Of a stretch of DNA of 64,000 nucleotides, positions 35,427 through 42,876 are shown in pieces. The notes under the pieces are model-generated. The model was not told where the DNA came from and ran no database searches. It saw only the letters and a program-made list of their open reading frames with translations. This DNA comes from a virus, in IMG/VR virus record IMGVR_UViG_3300045789_000711, positions 1-64,000 of that record. One strand, given 5' to 3'. The first letter of the stretch is position 1; each line of letters begins with the position of its first letter. The position numbers were made by a program, and so were the translations under genes.

Positions 35427-36458
35427 TTATGCGCGGCTTCTAACAGCGCGAGTGATAACGGTTGCTGTCGCTTGGATAGAGGCCGGATTGTTGATCATCT
35501 TACCCGTCTCGCTCACACAAAAGTTAACCCACTTGTCACGACGCCAAAATGTGTCATTGCGTAGCTTATCAAACAATTCAGGCTTGATGTCGCGTGTGAT
35601 TGCAAAGTGGGCCAGTTCGGCCAGTGCCATAAGCGTGACATTGTGGCCCAGAACAAGCTCGGTTCTAAAGTCTTTGCCTGAGCCTGTAACGGTATAAGAG
35701 CGCATTAGGTAGCTGATGTTGATAGAAGAGAATAGCGTGTTGGTGTAGTTCTCAAGCACGGCTAACGCTTCGCCTTTGTCCTCAACAAAAGACATCACTT
35801 TAAGGGCGAACGCCTTAAGGGCTTTGATTGAGTAAATCTTGTCTGACTTACCGGACACGGCATTTTTCTCATACTCGATAGCATTACCAATCACTGAGCG
35901 CTTCATGATGTTAACGATTTCTTGGTCGCGTTCACTGCGGTCATTGTACGTCATACAGATAGCGGCCGATGGCTTGGCCTGAGTAAAGTTGATGTCATGG
36001 AACGCTTGTTGGCGCTGCTTAAGCGTGAGGTTATCAAATAGCATGATGCTTACCATTTGAGACGCAAAGTTAGCATCAACGTCGGCGCGCGCTAACAACT
36101 CTTTAATACCAGTTGCACGATGTTGGCCATCAAACAGCTTAACCAAAGCAGCCATAGGAATAGATAGCGTTCCGGTGTTTTCCATACCCGTAATAGGTGA
36201 GGCTGTGAACGTACACTCACTGCTAACGTGTCCAATCACCGGAGGGATGATGTAGAAGCCGTCTTTATTATCTTGGATGTAGTTAGCCACCTTTTTAGCG
36301 CGGATCTTGTTAACGATGCGCTGTGAACGCTCGTTAACGTCTTCGGCGTCGTCCAGTTTGAATAAGGCGGCAAGTGTTGAGAATGGGGCAATCGCTTGAT
36401 AGAAAACTCGACCGTTTTGCATGCCGCGTAAGGCTGGGATATTAAAACAATAGTTCAT
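35427..36458 (-). CDS. DGQHR-domain protein (DndB-like)
   Basis: A 343-aa protein with KLFDGQHRATGI (DGQHR at about 110-114), the hallmark of the DGQHR/DndB family, followed by FHDINFTQAKPS (about 153-164), another conserved block. In bacteria DndB regulates DNA phosphorothioation with DndCDE; in other settings DGQHR proteins accompany DNA modification or defence systems. No dndA, C, D or E gene is seen here, so this phage copy may act on host modification or serve as a regulator. First gene of its operon, divergent from parA. Confidence 0.75.
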   Translation of the reverse strand: MNYCFNIPALRGMQNGRVFYQAIAPFSTLAALFKLDDAEDVNERSQRIVNKIRAKKVANYIQDNKDGFYIIPPVIGHVSSECTFTASPITGMENTGTLSIPMAALVKLFDGQHRATGIKELLARADVDANFASQMVSIMLFDNLTLKQRQQAFHDINFTQAKPSAAICMTYNDRSERDQEIVNIMKRSVIGNAIEYEKNAVSGKSDKIYSIKALKAFALKVMSFVEDKGEALAVLENYTNTLFSSINISYLMRSYTVTGSGKDFRTELVLGHNVTLMALAELAHFAITRDIKPELFDKLRNDTFWRRDKWVNFCVSETGKMINNPASIQATATVITRAVRSRA

Positions 36459-36651
36459 GGTGATACCTCAAAAGCAATAAAAAATAGGGATAGGCGTTGC
36501 CTGTTGAGTCGAATGCTAAGCGTTTCCCTGAATTATCGCAATAGGTAAATATAGGTTTATATAGTTATTTATAGTCTTTTTAGGGAAAAGCCTAATAAAT
36601 ATAATTGATTGCTCGTTAGGGCGTTTTAAATTACTCTTTGGTTATCTTGGC

Positions 36652-36690
36652 GCGTAACCGATTAACGAACCGTTATCGTAACCGTTACCC
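36652..36690. promoter_or_regulatory. parA operator with inverted centromere motif
   Basis: GTAACCGATTAACG, the exact reverse complement of the iteron core CGTTAATCGGTTAC, stands about 60 nt before parA and is followed by a partial second copy (GTAACCGTTAC). The RHH protein probably binds both, coupling autoregulation to segregation. Confidence 0.65.
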
Positions 36691-36723
36691 GCCTATTCTC
36701 GTATGGAAATAATGAGGTTCAAA

Positions 36724-37356
36724 ATGGCAATAGTCGTTGTAGCAAGTGGTAAGGGAGGTGTCGGTAAAACGGCGCTGGTTACTAACATATTTGAGAAGCT
36801 TGGCGCTTCTGCAATTATCGATACCGACGTTCACGGCGGCTCAACGACAATGGACGGACTGCGGGAAGATAAGATCCCGTTCTTAGTCAGGGCCAAGACT
36901 GTTGCGGAGCTGGTACCGCTTTTAGAAATGGACTCAACGGACAGAATAACGCTAATTGATTGCGGCGGCTTCGACGATGATTTAACCCGTGTCGCGTTAG
37001 CCAATGCCGATATGATCATCGCCCCAACGAACGAGTCACCTATTGAGCGCGCGGCAATCAATAAGCTTAGTGGCATCATTGCAATGATTAGTGAAGAAGT
37101 AGGTCGAGAGGTTCGCGGCCATGTGCTGTATTGCCGATTCAATCAGAACAAGCGCAAGTTCGATAAGCTCGATGCAATGATAGAGTCGCTTGATAACATG
37201 ACAACGCTAGATGTCACCATACCTAGCCACCAGTCTGTTATTGCTGCGTCAGAGTTCGGTGAAAGAGTTAAATCAGGTGTTATGCCTGTAAAGTATGACC
37301 GTCTAGTGTCAATCATTCACAACTATTTAATTGAAACAGGGGCGTATAAGCCATGA
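36724..37356 (+). CDS. parA: ParA partition ATPase (type Ib)
   Basis: A 210-aa protein from ATG 36724, preceded by GAGG; an ATG at 36703 would add seven residues. Deviant Walker A GKGGVGKT (9-16), A-prime IDTDVHGGST (about 33-42), Walker B LIDCGGFDD (about 78-86). It has no N-terminal helix-turn-helix, which places it in the short type Ib group that pairs with a small ribbon-helix-helix protein. ATP-bound ParA coats the nucleoid and moves plasmid copies apart. The next gene overlaps by 4 nt. Confidence 0.88.
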   Translation: MAIVVVASGKGGVGKTALVTNIFEKLGASAIIDTDVHGGSTTMDGLREDKIPFLVRAKTVAELVPLLEMDSTDRITLIDCGGFDDDLTRVALANADMIIAPTNESPIERAAINKLSGIIAMISEEVGREVRGHVLYCRFNQNKRKFDKLDAMIESLDNMTTLDVTIPSHQSVIAASEFGERVKSGVMPVKYDRLVSIIHNYLIETGAYKP

Positions 37357-37673
37357 ACGAGCCAAAGAAAAGCATACTAACCCGTGTTGGCACCCCATCG
37401 GTAATAACGACAAGCCCACAAGTGAAGCGTGATGTTGTGCTAACTGTTGGCAAGTCGTCACTAACCAGCCGCAAGCCAAGACCAAGAGATAAGGTTAAAG
37501 ACGGCTGTGCTAACTACACGCTACGCAATTTACCAAAGGCCAGCAAAGTACGTTATGACGATATTATCGCTGCAGGGCTGTTTCGAGAGAGCTATACCCA
37601 ATTCATGCTTGATGCTATTGAGGAAAAGCTTAAGAAAATGGAACGCAAAATACAAAAAGAGGCGACTAAGTGA
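37353..37673 (+). CDS. ParB-type centromere-binding protein (ribbon-helix-helix)
   Basis: A 106-aa basic protein whose start overlaps parA (ATGA). The N-terminal 50 residues are disordered and basic (SRKPRPRDKVK); the rest has a strand (ANYTLRNL) and two helices (RYDDIIAAGLFR and YTQFMLDAIEEKL), the ribbon-helix-helix layout of ParG and Omega. It would bind the 24-bp repeats downstream and the matching site before parA, and stimulate ParA through its flexible N terminus. Confidence 0.7.
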   Translation: MNEPKKSILTRVGTPSVITTSPQVKRDVVLTVGKSSLTSRKPRPRDKVKDGCANYTLRNLPKASKVRYDDIIAAGLFRESYTQFMLDAIEEKLKKMERKIQKEATK

Positions 37674-37813
37674 TATCTATTTTTAAGAGTGCGCTTAGGC
37701 GTTCTCTTGTGATGCAGATGAGTAAATATATTAATAAGCTTATCGTTGTTGTAATAGGTTTTTTAATAATATACGCCTCAAGTATTTATAATTATTTTAG
37801 TTCAACTTTTTGA
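37670..37813 (+). CDS. Tiny membrane protein coupled to the par operon
   Basis: A 47-aa frame whose GTG start overlaps the parB stop (GTGA); AGAGG stands 7 nt before it. It has a basic N-terminal third and one hydrophobic helix (LIVVVIGFLIIYASS, about 25-39). The stop is just before a terminator, so the frame fills the end of the operon. Coupling, ribosome site and a clear membrane segment favour a real gene. A single-helix peptide here could be a toxin-like or membrane-anchoring product. Confidence 0.5.
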   Translation: MISIFKSALRRSLVMQMSKYINKLIVVVIGFLIIYASSIYNYFSSTF

Positions 37814-37831
37814 TTATAATTATTTTAAAAC

Positions 37832-37854
37832 AAACCCGTTAACTCGGGTTTTTT
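37832..37854 (+). terminator. Terminator of the par operon
   Basis: AAACCCG/CGGGTTT stem with a 6-nt loop and following T run. Confidence 0.8.
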
Positions 37855-37954
37855 ATTGCCTTAATTTTAGTAACTAAAATCGCTGTAAGCTTATGTTTGT
37901 TAATGGTTAATACGCCTTTACTTGTTGCCTTTGTGTTTGTTTTTATGGCTTATG

Positions 37955-38122
37955 TTTCGGCCCGTTAATCGGTTACGGTTTCGGCCCGTTAATCGGTTAC
38001 TATTTCGGGCCGTTAATCGGTTACTATTCCGGCCCGTTAATCGGTTACTATTCCGGCCCGTTAATCGGTTACTGTTTCGGCCCGTTAATCGGTTACTGTT
38101 TCGGCCCGTTAATCGGTTACGT
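37955..38122. repeat. Seven tandem 24-bp iterons, candidate parS/centromere
   Basis: Seven units begin at 37955, 37979, 38003, 38027, 38051, 38075 and 38099, each about TTTCGGCCCGTTAATCGGTT plus AC and two variable bases. They follow the ParA/RHH operon, and their core is found inverted before parA. This is typical of a centromere for a ribbon-helix-helix ParB; a second replication origin is less likely. Confidence 0.8.
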
Positions 38123-38706
38123 CACTTGTTGGTAATAACGCCCAATACCCGCCAGTAACCCGCCATAAACCCGCGTGTGTTTATTTCACAATTAATAGGT
38201 ATATCGGGGGGGATATATCTATTTAATTAACGGCAATTATGGCCGGACATCCTAAAAGTGAACGTGGTGAAACACCGCGCGCGTGAAACACAATGGCAAA
38301 ATTGTCAATGGTGTAATTGGTGATCTGGTGATAATTAATAAAATGCGCCATTCCCTGTTTTATTGTTGCCTAGGTCAATAATTCATGAATGATATTTAGC
38401 GCGTCGCTACGTGAATACTTTAGATTCTGCTTGGCCATTGCACCCAAACATTTAAGCAGCGCATACATTAGGTTCAAGAATACCTATTCTAGAACCTAGG
38501 CGGTTCAAGCTTATAAAATAGGATACCTATTAAAAACAACGGCTTACGTCATAAAACACCCGCTTAACTGTCCTACTGAGCTTGACGCAAAACCCGCTAT
38601 TGGGCCTTGTTTTTGGCCCTAACAGGTGAACCCACTTGAACCAACACGTTTACACGCGCATAATGGTCGAGTTAGTTCAATTGGGTTCAATTAGAGAGGT
38701 GTCAAA
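38123..38706. other. Gene-free stability region with inverted repeats
   Basis: 584 bases with no convincing gene. It contains an ACATCCTAAA box (38247-38256), two direct GTGAAACAC copies around 38270-38291, a near-perfect inverted repeat AGGTTCAAGAAT-ACCT-ATTCTAGAACCT (38470-38497, one mismatch), a perfect AATAGG-ATA-CCTATT palindrome (38517-38531), and GTTCAATTGGGTTCAATT just before the antitoxin gene, likely its operator. Confidence 0.5.
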
Positions 38707-38940
38707 ATGCAAATCAACTTACATGAAGCAAAAGCAAAATTGTCGGCGCTGGTCGAAATGAGTGTCGAGGGTGAAGAGGTGATCATCGCCAAGGCGGGAA
38801 AGCCACTTGCTCGATTGGTTCGTTATGAGAAAGTGCAGCAACCAAGAACGCTTGGCATATTGGCAGGCAAGATAATCATTCCTGACAACTTCAATGATGA
38901 AGACCAAGACATTAACGATATGTTCTACGGGGCCAAATAA
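38707..38940 (+). CDS. Phd/YefM-family antitoxin
   Basis: A 77-aa protein starting MQINLHEAKAKLSALVE, the usual N-terminal fold of Phd/YefM antitoxins (strand, helix, then EEVIIAKAGKPLARLV). It would bind its own promoter, where GTTCAATT occurs twice, and neutralise the PIN toxin through its C-terminal part. Its stop shares a base with the toxin ATG. Close to the partition locus, it acts as plasmid addiction. Confidence 0.85.
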   Translation: MQINLHEAKAKLSALVEMSVEGEEVIIAKAGKPLARLVRYEKVQQPRTLGILAGKIIIPDNFNDEDQDINDMFYGAK

Positions 38941-39326
38941 TGAGACGTATTTTACTCGATACCCATGCATTTTTATGGGCGCTTTCTGATGATGAGAGCC
39001 TAGGTGATGTTGCGGCAAGTATCATTATTAACCCTGATAATCAGGTGTTTGTCAGTGCCGTTAGTATCTGGGAAGCTGGAATAAAAGTTAAACTAAACAA
39101 GCTGGTAGCGCCTGACAACCTTGATGAAGCTATCCAGCTATTAGGCTGCAAAGAGCTACCTATAAGTGCGTTCCATGGCAAGCAAGCTGCCAAGTTGCCA
39201 ATGCACCACGCGGATCCGTTTGACCGCCTGTTGATTGCTCAAGCTCAAGCTGAGGGGTTGGAGTTAATGACGTGTGATAGCGTGTTTCCCCTGTACGGGA
39301 TACAGCTCATTGATGCCAAGCGATAG
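38940..39326 (+). CDS. VapC-like PIN-domain toxin
   Basis: A 128-aa PIN-domain ribonuclease: LLDTHAFLW (Asp7), SIWEAGIK (Glu45), HADPFDRLLIAQA (Asp92/Asp95) and TCDSVF (Asp113) supply the acidic residues that hold the metal ion. VapC toxins cut tRNA or rRNA when the antitoxin is lost. The pair stabilises the plasmid state. Translation is coupled to the antitoxin by one shared base. Confidence 0.87.
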   Translation: MRRILLDTHAFLWALSDDESLGDVAASIIINPDNQVFVSAVSIWEAGIKVKLNKLVAPDNLDEAIQLLGCKELPISAFHGKQAAKLPMHHADPFDRLLIAQAQAEGLELMTCDSVFPLYGIQLIDAKR

Positions 39327-39374
39327 GGCCGTATTAAGTTCCGCTTGTGAGCTATCCTATTAAGGTGTAGTATT

Positions 39375-39407
39375 ATTTCACAGTATCATAAAATGATACG
39401 GTGAAAT
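39375..39407. repeat. 33-bp near-perfect inverted repeat
   Basis: ATTTCACAGTATCAT, AAA, ATGATACGGTGAAAT: 15-bp arms with one mismatch around a 3-bp centre, in the gap after the toxin gene. No T run follows, so a terminator is unlikely; an operator or recombination site is possible. Confidence 0.6.
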
Positions 39408-39460
39408 GTGGCAGTTTTCGTATTATCTCGGGTGAGATTTAACATTAGATGGAGTTTGCA

Positions 39461-40339
39461 ATGGTTGATAAACGTATTCAGTTCAGGGGTGTGTGTTGTG
39501 CTTGTGGCCGTGTTCATGCACTTAAGGGCGATATGATGGTGCAGCACGGTTATACCGTTGACTACGGGATGTTTAACGGCAGTTGCCAAGGCGTTGGCCA
39601 TCCCCATTATGGCCATGTTGACGCGCCTAAATACCTTAAGCAATTGATTGAAGAGAGCCATGATTTATTGGCTAGATTGCCTGCAATGATAGCGTGTTGC
39701 CGTGATGATTTGGCTCGCGCCGAAGCTGCCTATGAAAAAGCCAAGGCGATAAGCCGCACTGAGGGCCGTCAAGCGCTAGAGGCTCGCAATAATCTTAAAA
39801 ATCAACTTAAGGCGTGTATGTATGCCCTTAATGGTGGCGTAAAAGCTTCTATTGATATGTATGAAAAAATGCATAAAGAATGGGTTCAGGTTGAGCCGAT
39901 GGAAGTTGATTTAGTGGTTGAAGCTGCAGAGCAACGCGCCGCGCGTAAAGCGCTTGCCGATGCTAAGAAGCAGGCCAAAGCCGACGAGCAAGCCGCCAAG
40001 AAACGAGTTGCGGAAGAGCGTGAAGCCAAGGCTAATGAAAAGTTGGCCGCGCGCATGGCTGAGTTAGCGGCAGGGGCTTATTGTCGCCTGTATTATCGCG
40101 GTAAGTTGGTCAAAGAGTTTAAGCAATCTTTCGAGGATGAGCGCTCATTACTCAATGCTTATCACAGTACCCGCCAAGAGCATTACCTGACTATTTTCCC
40201 TGACACTAGCGAGCTGAATTGGAACTTAGGTAGTTACTTTTTTGAAGCTAGAGATAAGCCTGATGGTAAGGGTAAGCGCCTAGAGCATTATCTTCTTGGC
40301 GGCACCCCAAAGAGTTATTTCGAGGTTGATTGGGATTAA
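39461..40339 (+). CDS. Unknown protein with zinc-like N terminus and coiled coil
   Basis: A 292-aa protein from ATG 39461, six nt after GGAG; ATG 39449 would add four residues but lacks a ribosome site. The first 45 residues hold VCCACGRVH and GSCQGVGHPHYGH, a probable zinc site. Residues about 85-205 are an Ala/Lys/Glu coiled coil, followed by a globular end with aromatic residues (EHYLTIFPD). No family recognised. A Chi-bearing terminator follows. Confidence 0.55.
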   Translation: MVDKRIQFRGVCCACGRVHALKGDMMVQHGYTVDYGMFNGSCQGVGHPHYGHVDAPKYLKQLIEESHDLLARLPAMIACCRDDLARAEAAYEKAKAISRTEGRQALEARNNLKNQLKACMYALNGGVKASIDMYEKMHKEWVQVEPMEVDLVVEAAEQRAARKALADAKKQAKADEQAAKKRVAEEREAKANEKLAARMAELAAGAYCRLYYRGKLVKEFKQSFEDERSLLNAYHSTRQEHYLTIFPDTSELNWNLGSYFFEARDKPDGKGKRLEHYLLGGTPKSYFEVDWD

Positions 40340-40367
40340 GTTAGGCCAGCTAGTTTAAGTCATTCCC

Positions 40368-40399
40368 GCCGCCAGCAAGTGCTGGTGGCTTCATTTTTT
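40368..40399 (+). terminator. Terminator whose stem contains Chi
   Basis: GCCGCCAGC (40368-40376) pairs, with one G-T wobble, with GCTGGTGGC (40381-40389); loop AAGT; then a T-rich tail. The right arm is a Chi octamer. Confidence 0.7.
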
Positions 40400-40408
40400 G
40401 GAGGTTTT

Positions 40409-40693
40409 ATGTCAGTTCAAGTTAATGTAAACGGTAGAGTAAAGCAGTTCGACTATCTTACCTATGAGGCTAGTGGCCGTGGTGATTTCAATGTGCATGG
40501 CTGGGGTACCTATGATCGTAACTCAGTGTTAGCGGGACAGCCTAAAAAGCAGTTTATCGACACGCTCGATACAATCGAAGAGATCGAAGCGAACTATCCT
40601 GATGCCACGGGTAGCAACAAGTTTATGCAGCCTCAAAACAGCTACAATCATTTGCCTGATACCCAAGATGGCTATGATTGGGATGGTATCTAA
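40409..40693 (+). CDS. Small acidic protein, unknown
   Basis: A 94-aa acidic protein; ATG 40409 is behind GGAGG and is preferred over an upstream start in the terminator. Strand-rich beginning (VQVNVNGRVKQF) and a Tyr/Asp/Asn-rich end. Bracketed by two similar hairpins, so it may be its own small transcript. No family recognised. Confidence 0.5.
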   Translation: MSVQVNVNGRVKQFDYLTYEASGRGDFNVHGWGTYDRNSVLAGQPKKQFIDTLDTIEEIEANYPDATGSNKFMQPQNSYNHLPDTQDGYDWDGI

Positions 40694-40717
40694 CCTCGTT
40701 AATTAACCAATCTACCC

Positions 40718-40745
40718 GCCACCAGCAAGCGCTGGTGGCTTCTTT
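40718..40745 (+). terminator. Terminator formed by two Chi octamers
   Basis: GCCACCAGC (40718-40726) and GCTGGTGGC (40731-40739) pair perfectly around AAGC, then TTCTTT. Each arm contains a Chi site, in opposite orientations. Confidence 0.7.
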
Positions 40746-40758
40746 GTGAGATATAGCC

Positions 40759-40977
40759 ATGACGTCAGACCTAAGAACACCAATCGAATTAAGACCGCTA
40801 CGCCCTAACGAATGTCGTGTGTGTGGCATAGAGCATAAGCCGGAAGCGCCGCACGTACTTGACTCACTCTATTATGAGACTGAGTTTTACCACGAGCATG
40901 GCCGTCAAGTGACGATGCAAGATGCCGTTGCGCATTGTTCTGATAGCGTAAAAGCTAAGTACCTTAAGGGGGAATAG
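40759..40977 (+). CDS. Small Cys/His protein, unknown
   Basis: A 72-aa protein with ECRVCGIEHKPEAPH near residue 20 and HCSDS near residue 60, a possible zinc site. The next gene starts directly after its stop. No family recognised. Confidence 0.5.
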   Translation: MTSDLRTPIELRPLRPNECRVCGIEHKPEAPHVLDSLYYETEFYHEHGRQVTMQDAVAHCSDSVKAKYLKGE

Positions 40978-41523
40978 ATGATCTCATTAGACCGCTTTAA
41001 CCCTGACTTATTACCCGTCATTAAGCCGTTCACGGGTGCCGATGTCGTCGCGCTACGTGAGGCTATTGGTGTTAGCCAGTCAGTGCTGGCCCTTATCTTT
41101 AATGTGTCAGTATCAACGGTGAGAAAGTGGGAATATAGCGCCGAGAGTAATGCGCTCAAAGGTGGTGATCTGCTTATTGCTAACCAGTTGGCCAGCCAAG
41201 GCCTATCAGGCTATTTGCATGGCACGGTTAACGAGGGTGTTAGCTTTGACATTAAAGAGGCTATCTATTCAGTGCTAGCTAATTGTTCCGGCCAGTCTGG
41301 TGATCGTGTTGTTGTGAAGATGGACGCTATTAATGAGCTTAAGGCGAGTATGGGGCTGCGTTCCGTTGCCGATAGTCCGTCTATGATGATTAGACAAGAA
41401 AGGGCCAAGGCGCTGGGCGTGTTCGCTGCACAAGTGGGTGAGCTGATAGCCGCCTCTTCTACGGTTGAAGAGATTAAAGCCGGATTCAACGATTTATTAA
41501 TTAACAAAAGCACAGAGATTTAG
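40978..41523 (+). CDS. Helix-turn-helix regulator
   Basis: A 181-aa protein. Residues about 20-55 form an XRE-like helix-turn-helix (GADVVALREAIGVSQSVLAL, then VSVSTVRKWEY as recognition helix), as in HigA-type or NadS-like proteins. The rest is helical and Ala-rich. It may govern the small genes around it; it is not beside a recognisable toxin. Confidence 0.65.
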   Translation: MISLDRFNPDLLPVIKPFTGADVVALREAIGVSQSVLALIFNVSVSTVRKWEYSAESNALKGGDLLIANQLASQGLSGYLHGTVNEGVSFDIKEAIYSVLANCSGQSGDRVVVKMDAINELKASMGLRSVADSPSMMIRQERAKALGVFAAQVGELIAASSTVEEIKAGFNDLLINKSTEI

Positions 41524-41534
41524 GGGCGTTAAAA

Positions 41535-42053
41535 ATGGATTTAAACCTTATTACAATAGCTAACGATGGCCAGATGCTAGTTGATACGAACTACTTTGAT
41601 TCTGAGCCTGCAAAACATGGTTATACCTATCTTAGCTGGAACGTGGGCGCAATGCGTTTGCTGGTACCGGATCATTGCCATCACTTCTTGGAAGAAATGA
41701 AAACAGGTAAGCACATCACGGTATGTTATGGCCCGTTTGATGATTTTGAATCGCCTGATATGGCTAAGTTTGCTGCTGAGTTGGATGCACTGGCCACGGG
41801 TGAGGCTGATGAGGATATGACGCGCGGCTTTAATGGCAACGGTTTTGACATCGTGTTTGATGATGATACAGAAGCGCCGTTTTCAATCATTACGCATTCA
41901 GCGTTGAGTGATCGCATTATGCCAGCCAGCGATGGTCATTTTATGATGCCCGTACACATCTACACGCGCTTAGGCTTAATGATGACAATGCAAGGCTACT
42001 ACATTCCGGTAGATAAAATCCCTGCAGGCATTCCCCAGATAGACGTTGCTTAA
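41535..42053 (+). CDS. Unknown 172-aa acidic protein
   Basis: A very acidic protein with an Asp/Glu-rich middle (about 70-115) and hydrophobic ends; no signal, Cys pair or membrane helix. High negative charge would suit a DNA mimic, but this is speculation from composition. It follows the regulator by 11 nt. Confidence 0.5.
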   Translation: MDLNLITIANDGQMLVDTNYFDSEPAKHGYTYLSWNVGAMRLLVPDHCHHFLEEMKTGKHITVCYGPFDDFESPDMAKFAAELDALATGEADEDMTRGFNGNGFDIVFDDDTEAPFSIITHSALSDRIMPASDGHFMMPVHIYTRLGLMMTMQGYYIPVDKIPAGIPQIDVA

Positions 42054-42096
42054 CCAAAACAACTATTGGCAGTAGTTTGATTAACCGGAGGGCTTG

Positions 42097-42717
42097 ATGG
42101 CCTGTGTTAGAAGTATGCCGCCTCAGACGAAAGAGGCCTGCAGAAAGATACTTTCAGAAGTAGATAAGATTAATCCTGTTATCGCGCTCATGCTTGAGTT
42201 CTCGGCGTTAACAGGGCTTAGGTATAGCGACGTATCCCGTTTGAAGTTTACGGACTTGATGGTCAATGGTGTGATCCGCGACTCGATAGTTGTTATCCAA
42301 GTAAAGGCGTTCAATAAGCGTATAGCTGCAGGCATTAAAGCTGCAGTGGCCAAAGACCGCTCTAAGGTGACAATCTTTATTAACGAGCAGTGTAAGGCCG
42401 TGATAGAGGATGCATTGAGACTGGCCAATGATGATGCCAAGAAGCTAGCATTTGAGTCGTCCATTCGTGCTGGTATGCCGTACTCGGCCCAGTACGTTAA
42501 CCGGATACTTAAGGTTGTGGCTGTGAAGCTAAAACTTAACTTTGCATTGTCTACACATAGCTTTAGAAAGGCGTTCGCGCTCTTCTTGATCAACAACAAT
42601 GCTCGCATACATCAAGTGCGTGATGCGCTTGGTCAATCGTCGCTTTCATCTACTGATGCCTACCTACAAACCTTTATGTCAGATCATGAAGCGTTAGTGT
42701 CAAAAGTTGGCTTTTAG
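42097..42717 (+). CDS. Tyrosine recombinase (catalytic-domain-only)
   Basis: A 206-aa protein from ATG 42097, behind CCGGAGGG. Catalytic residues appear in order: Arg42 in TGLRYSDVSRLKF, a Lys in the beta hairpin (about 70-75), H-x-x-R in STHSFRKAFALF (about 153-156), and Tyr in TDAYLQTF (about 188). The second His is Gln (LGQSSLSS), a tolerated change. There is no N-terminal core-binding domain, as in FimB/FimE-size recombinases. Likely role: resolving plasmid multimers or site-specific inversion; the nearby inverted repeats are candidate sites. Confidence 0.8.
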   Translation: MACVRSMPPQTKEACRKILSEVDKINPVIALMLEFSALTGLRYSDVSRLKFTDLMVNGVIRDSIVVIQVKAFNKRIAAGIKAAVAKDRSKVTIFINEQCKAVIEDALRLANDDAKKLAFESSIRAGMPYSAQYVNRILKVVAVKLKLNFALSTHSFRKAFALFLINNNARIHQVRDALGQSSLSSTDAYLQTFMSDHEALVSKVGF

Positions 42718-42725
42718 TCAAACTC

Positions 42726-42755
42726 AATAGCGCTGCAGCCTGTAGCGCTATTTTC
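42726..42755 (+). terminator. Terminator after recombinase
   Basis: Perfect 9-bp stem AATAGCGCT/AGCGCTATT, 9-nt loop, short T run. Confidence 0.7.
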
Positions 42756-42792
42756 AATCAAATCGTTAAAAAAACAGCACTAGCCCTAAAAT

Positions 42793-42821
42793 TTGACAAG
42801 TGCTATAACTTACATCCTAAC
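42793..42821 (+). promoter_or_regulatory. Promoter-like element with operator box
   Basis: TTGACA (42793-42798) is followed by ACATCCTAAC (42812-42821), so the box would overlap the promoter region of the next gene. Confidence 0.45.
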
Positions 42822-42876
42822 AAGGTTGCGTTATTATTGTTTGCAGTAACGAAAGGTTATATCTGGAGATTTGACA

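Noticed and set aside
37922-38158. 78-codon frame with RPVNRLLF repeats
   Set aside because: It is only the translation of the 24-bp iterons and has no ribosome site.
38460-38510. tRNA-like GGTTCAAG segment
   Set aside because: No acceptor stem or anticodon arm can be drawn; the sequence is better explained by an inverted repeat.
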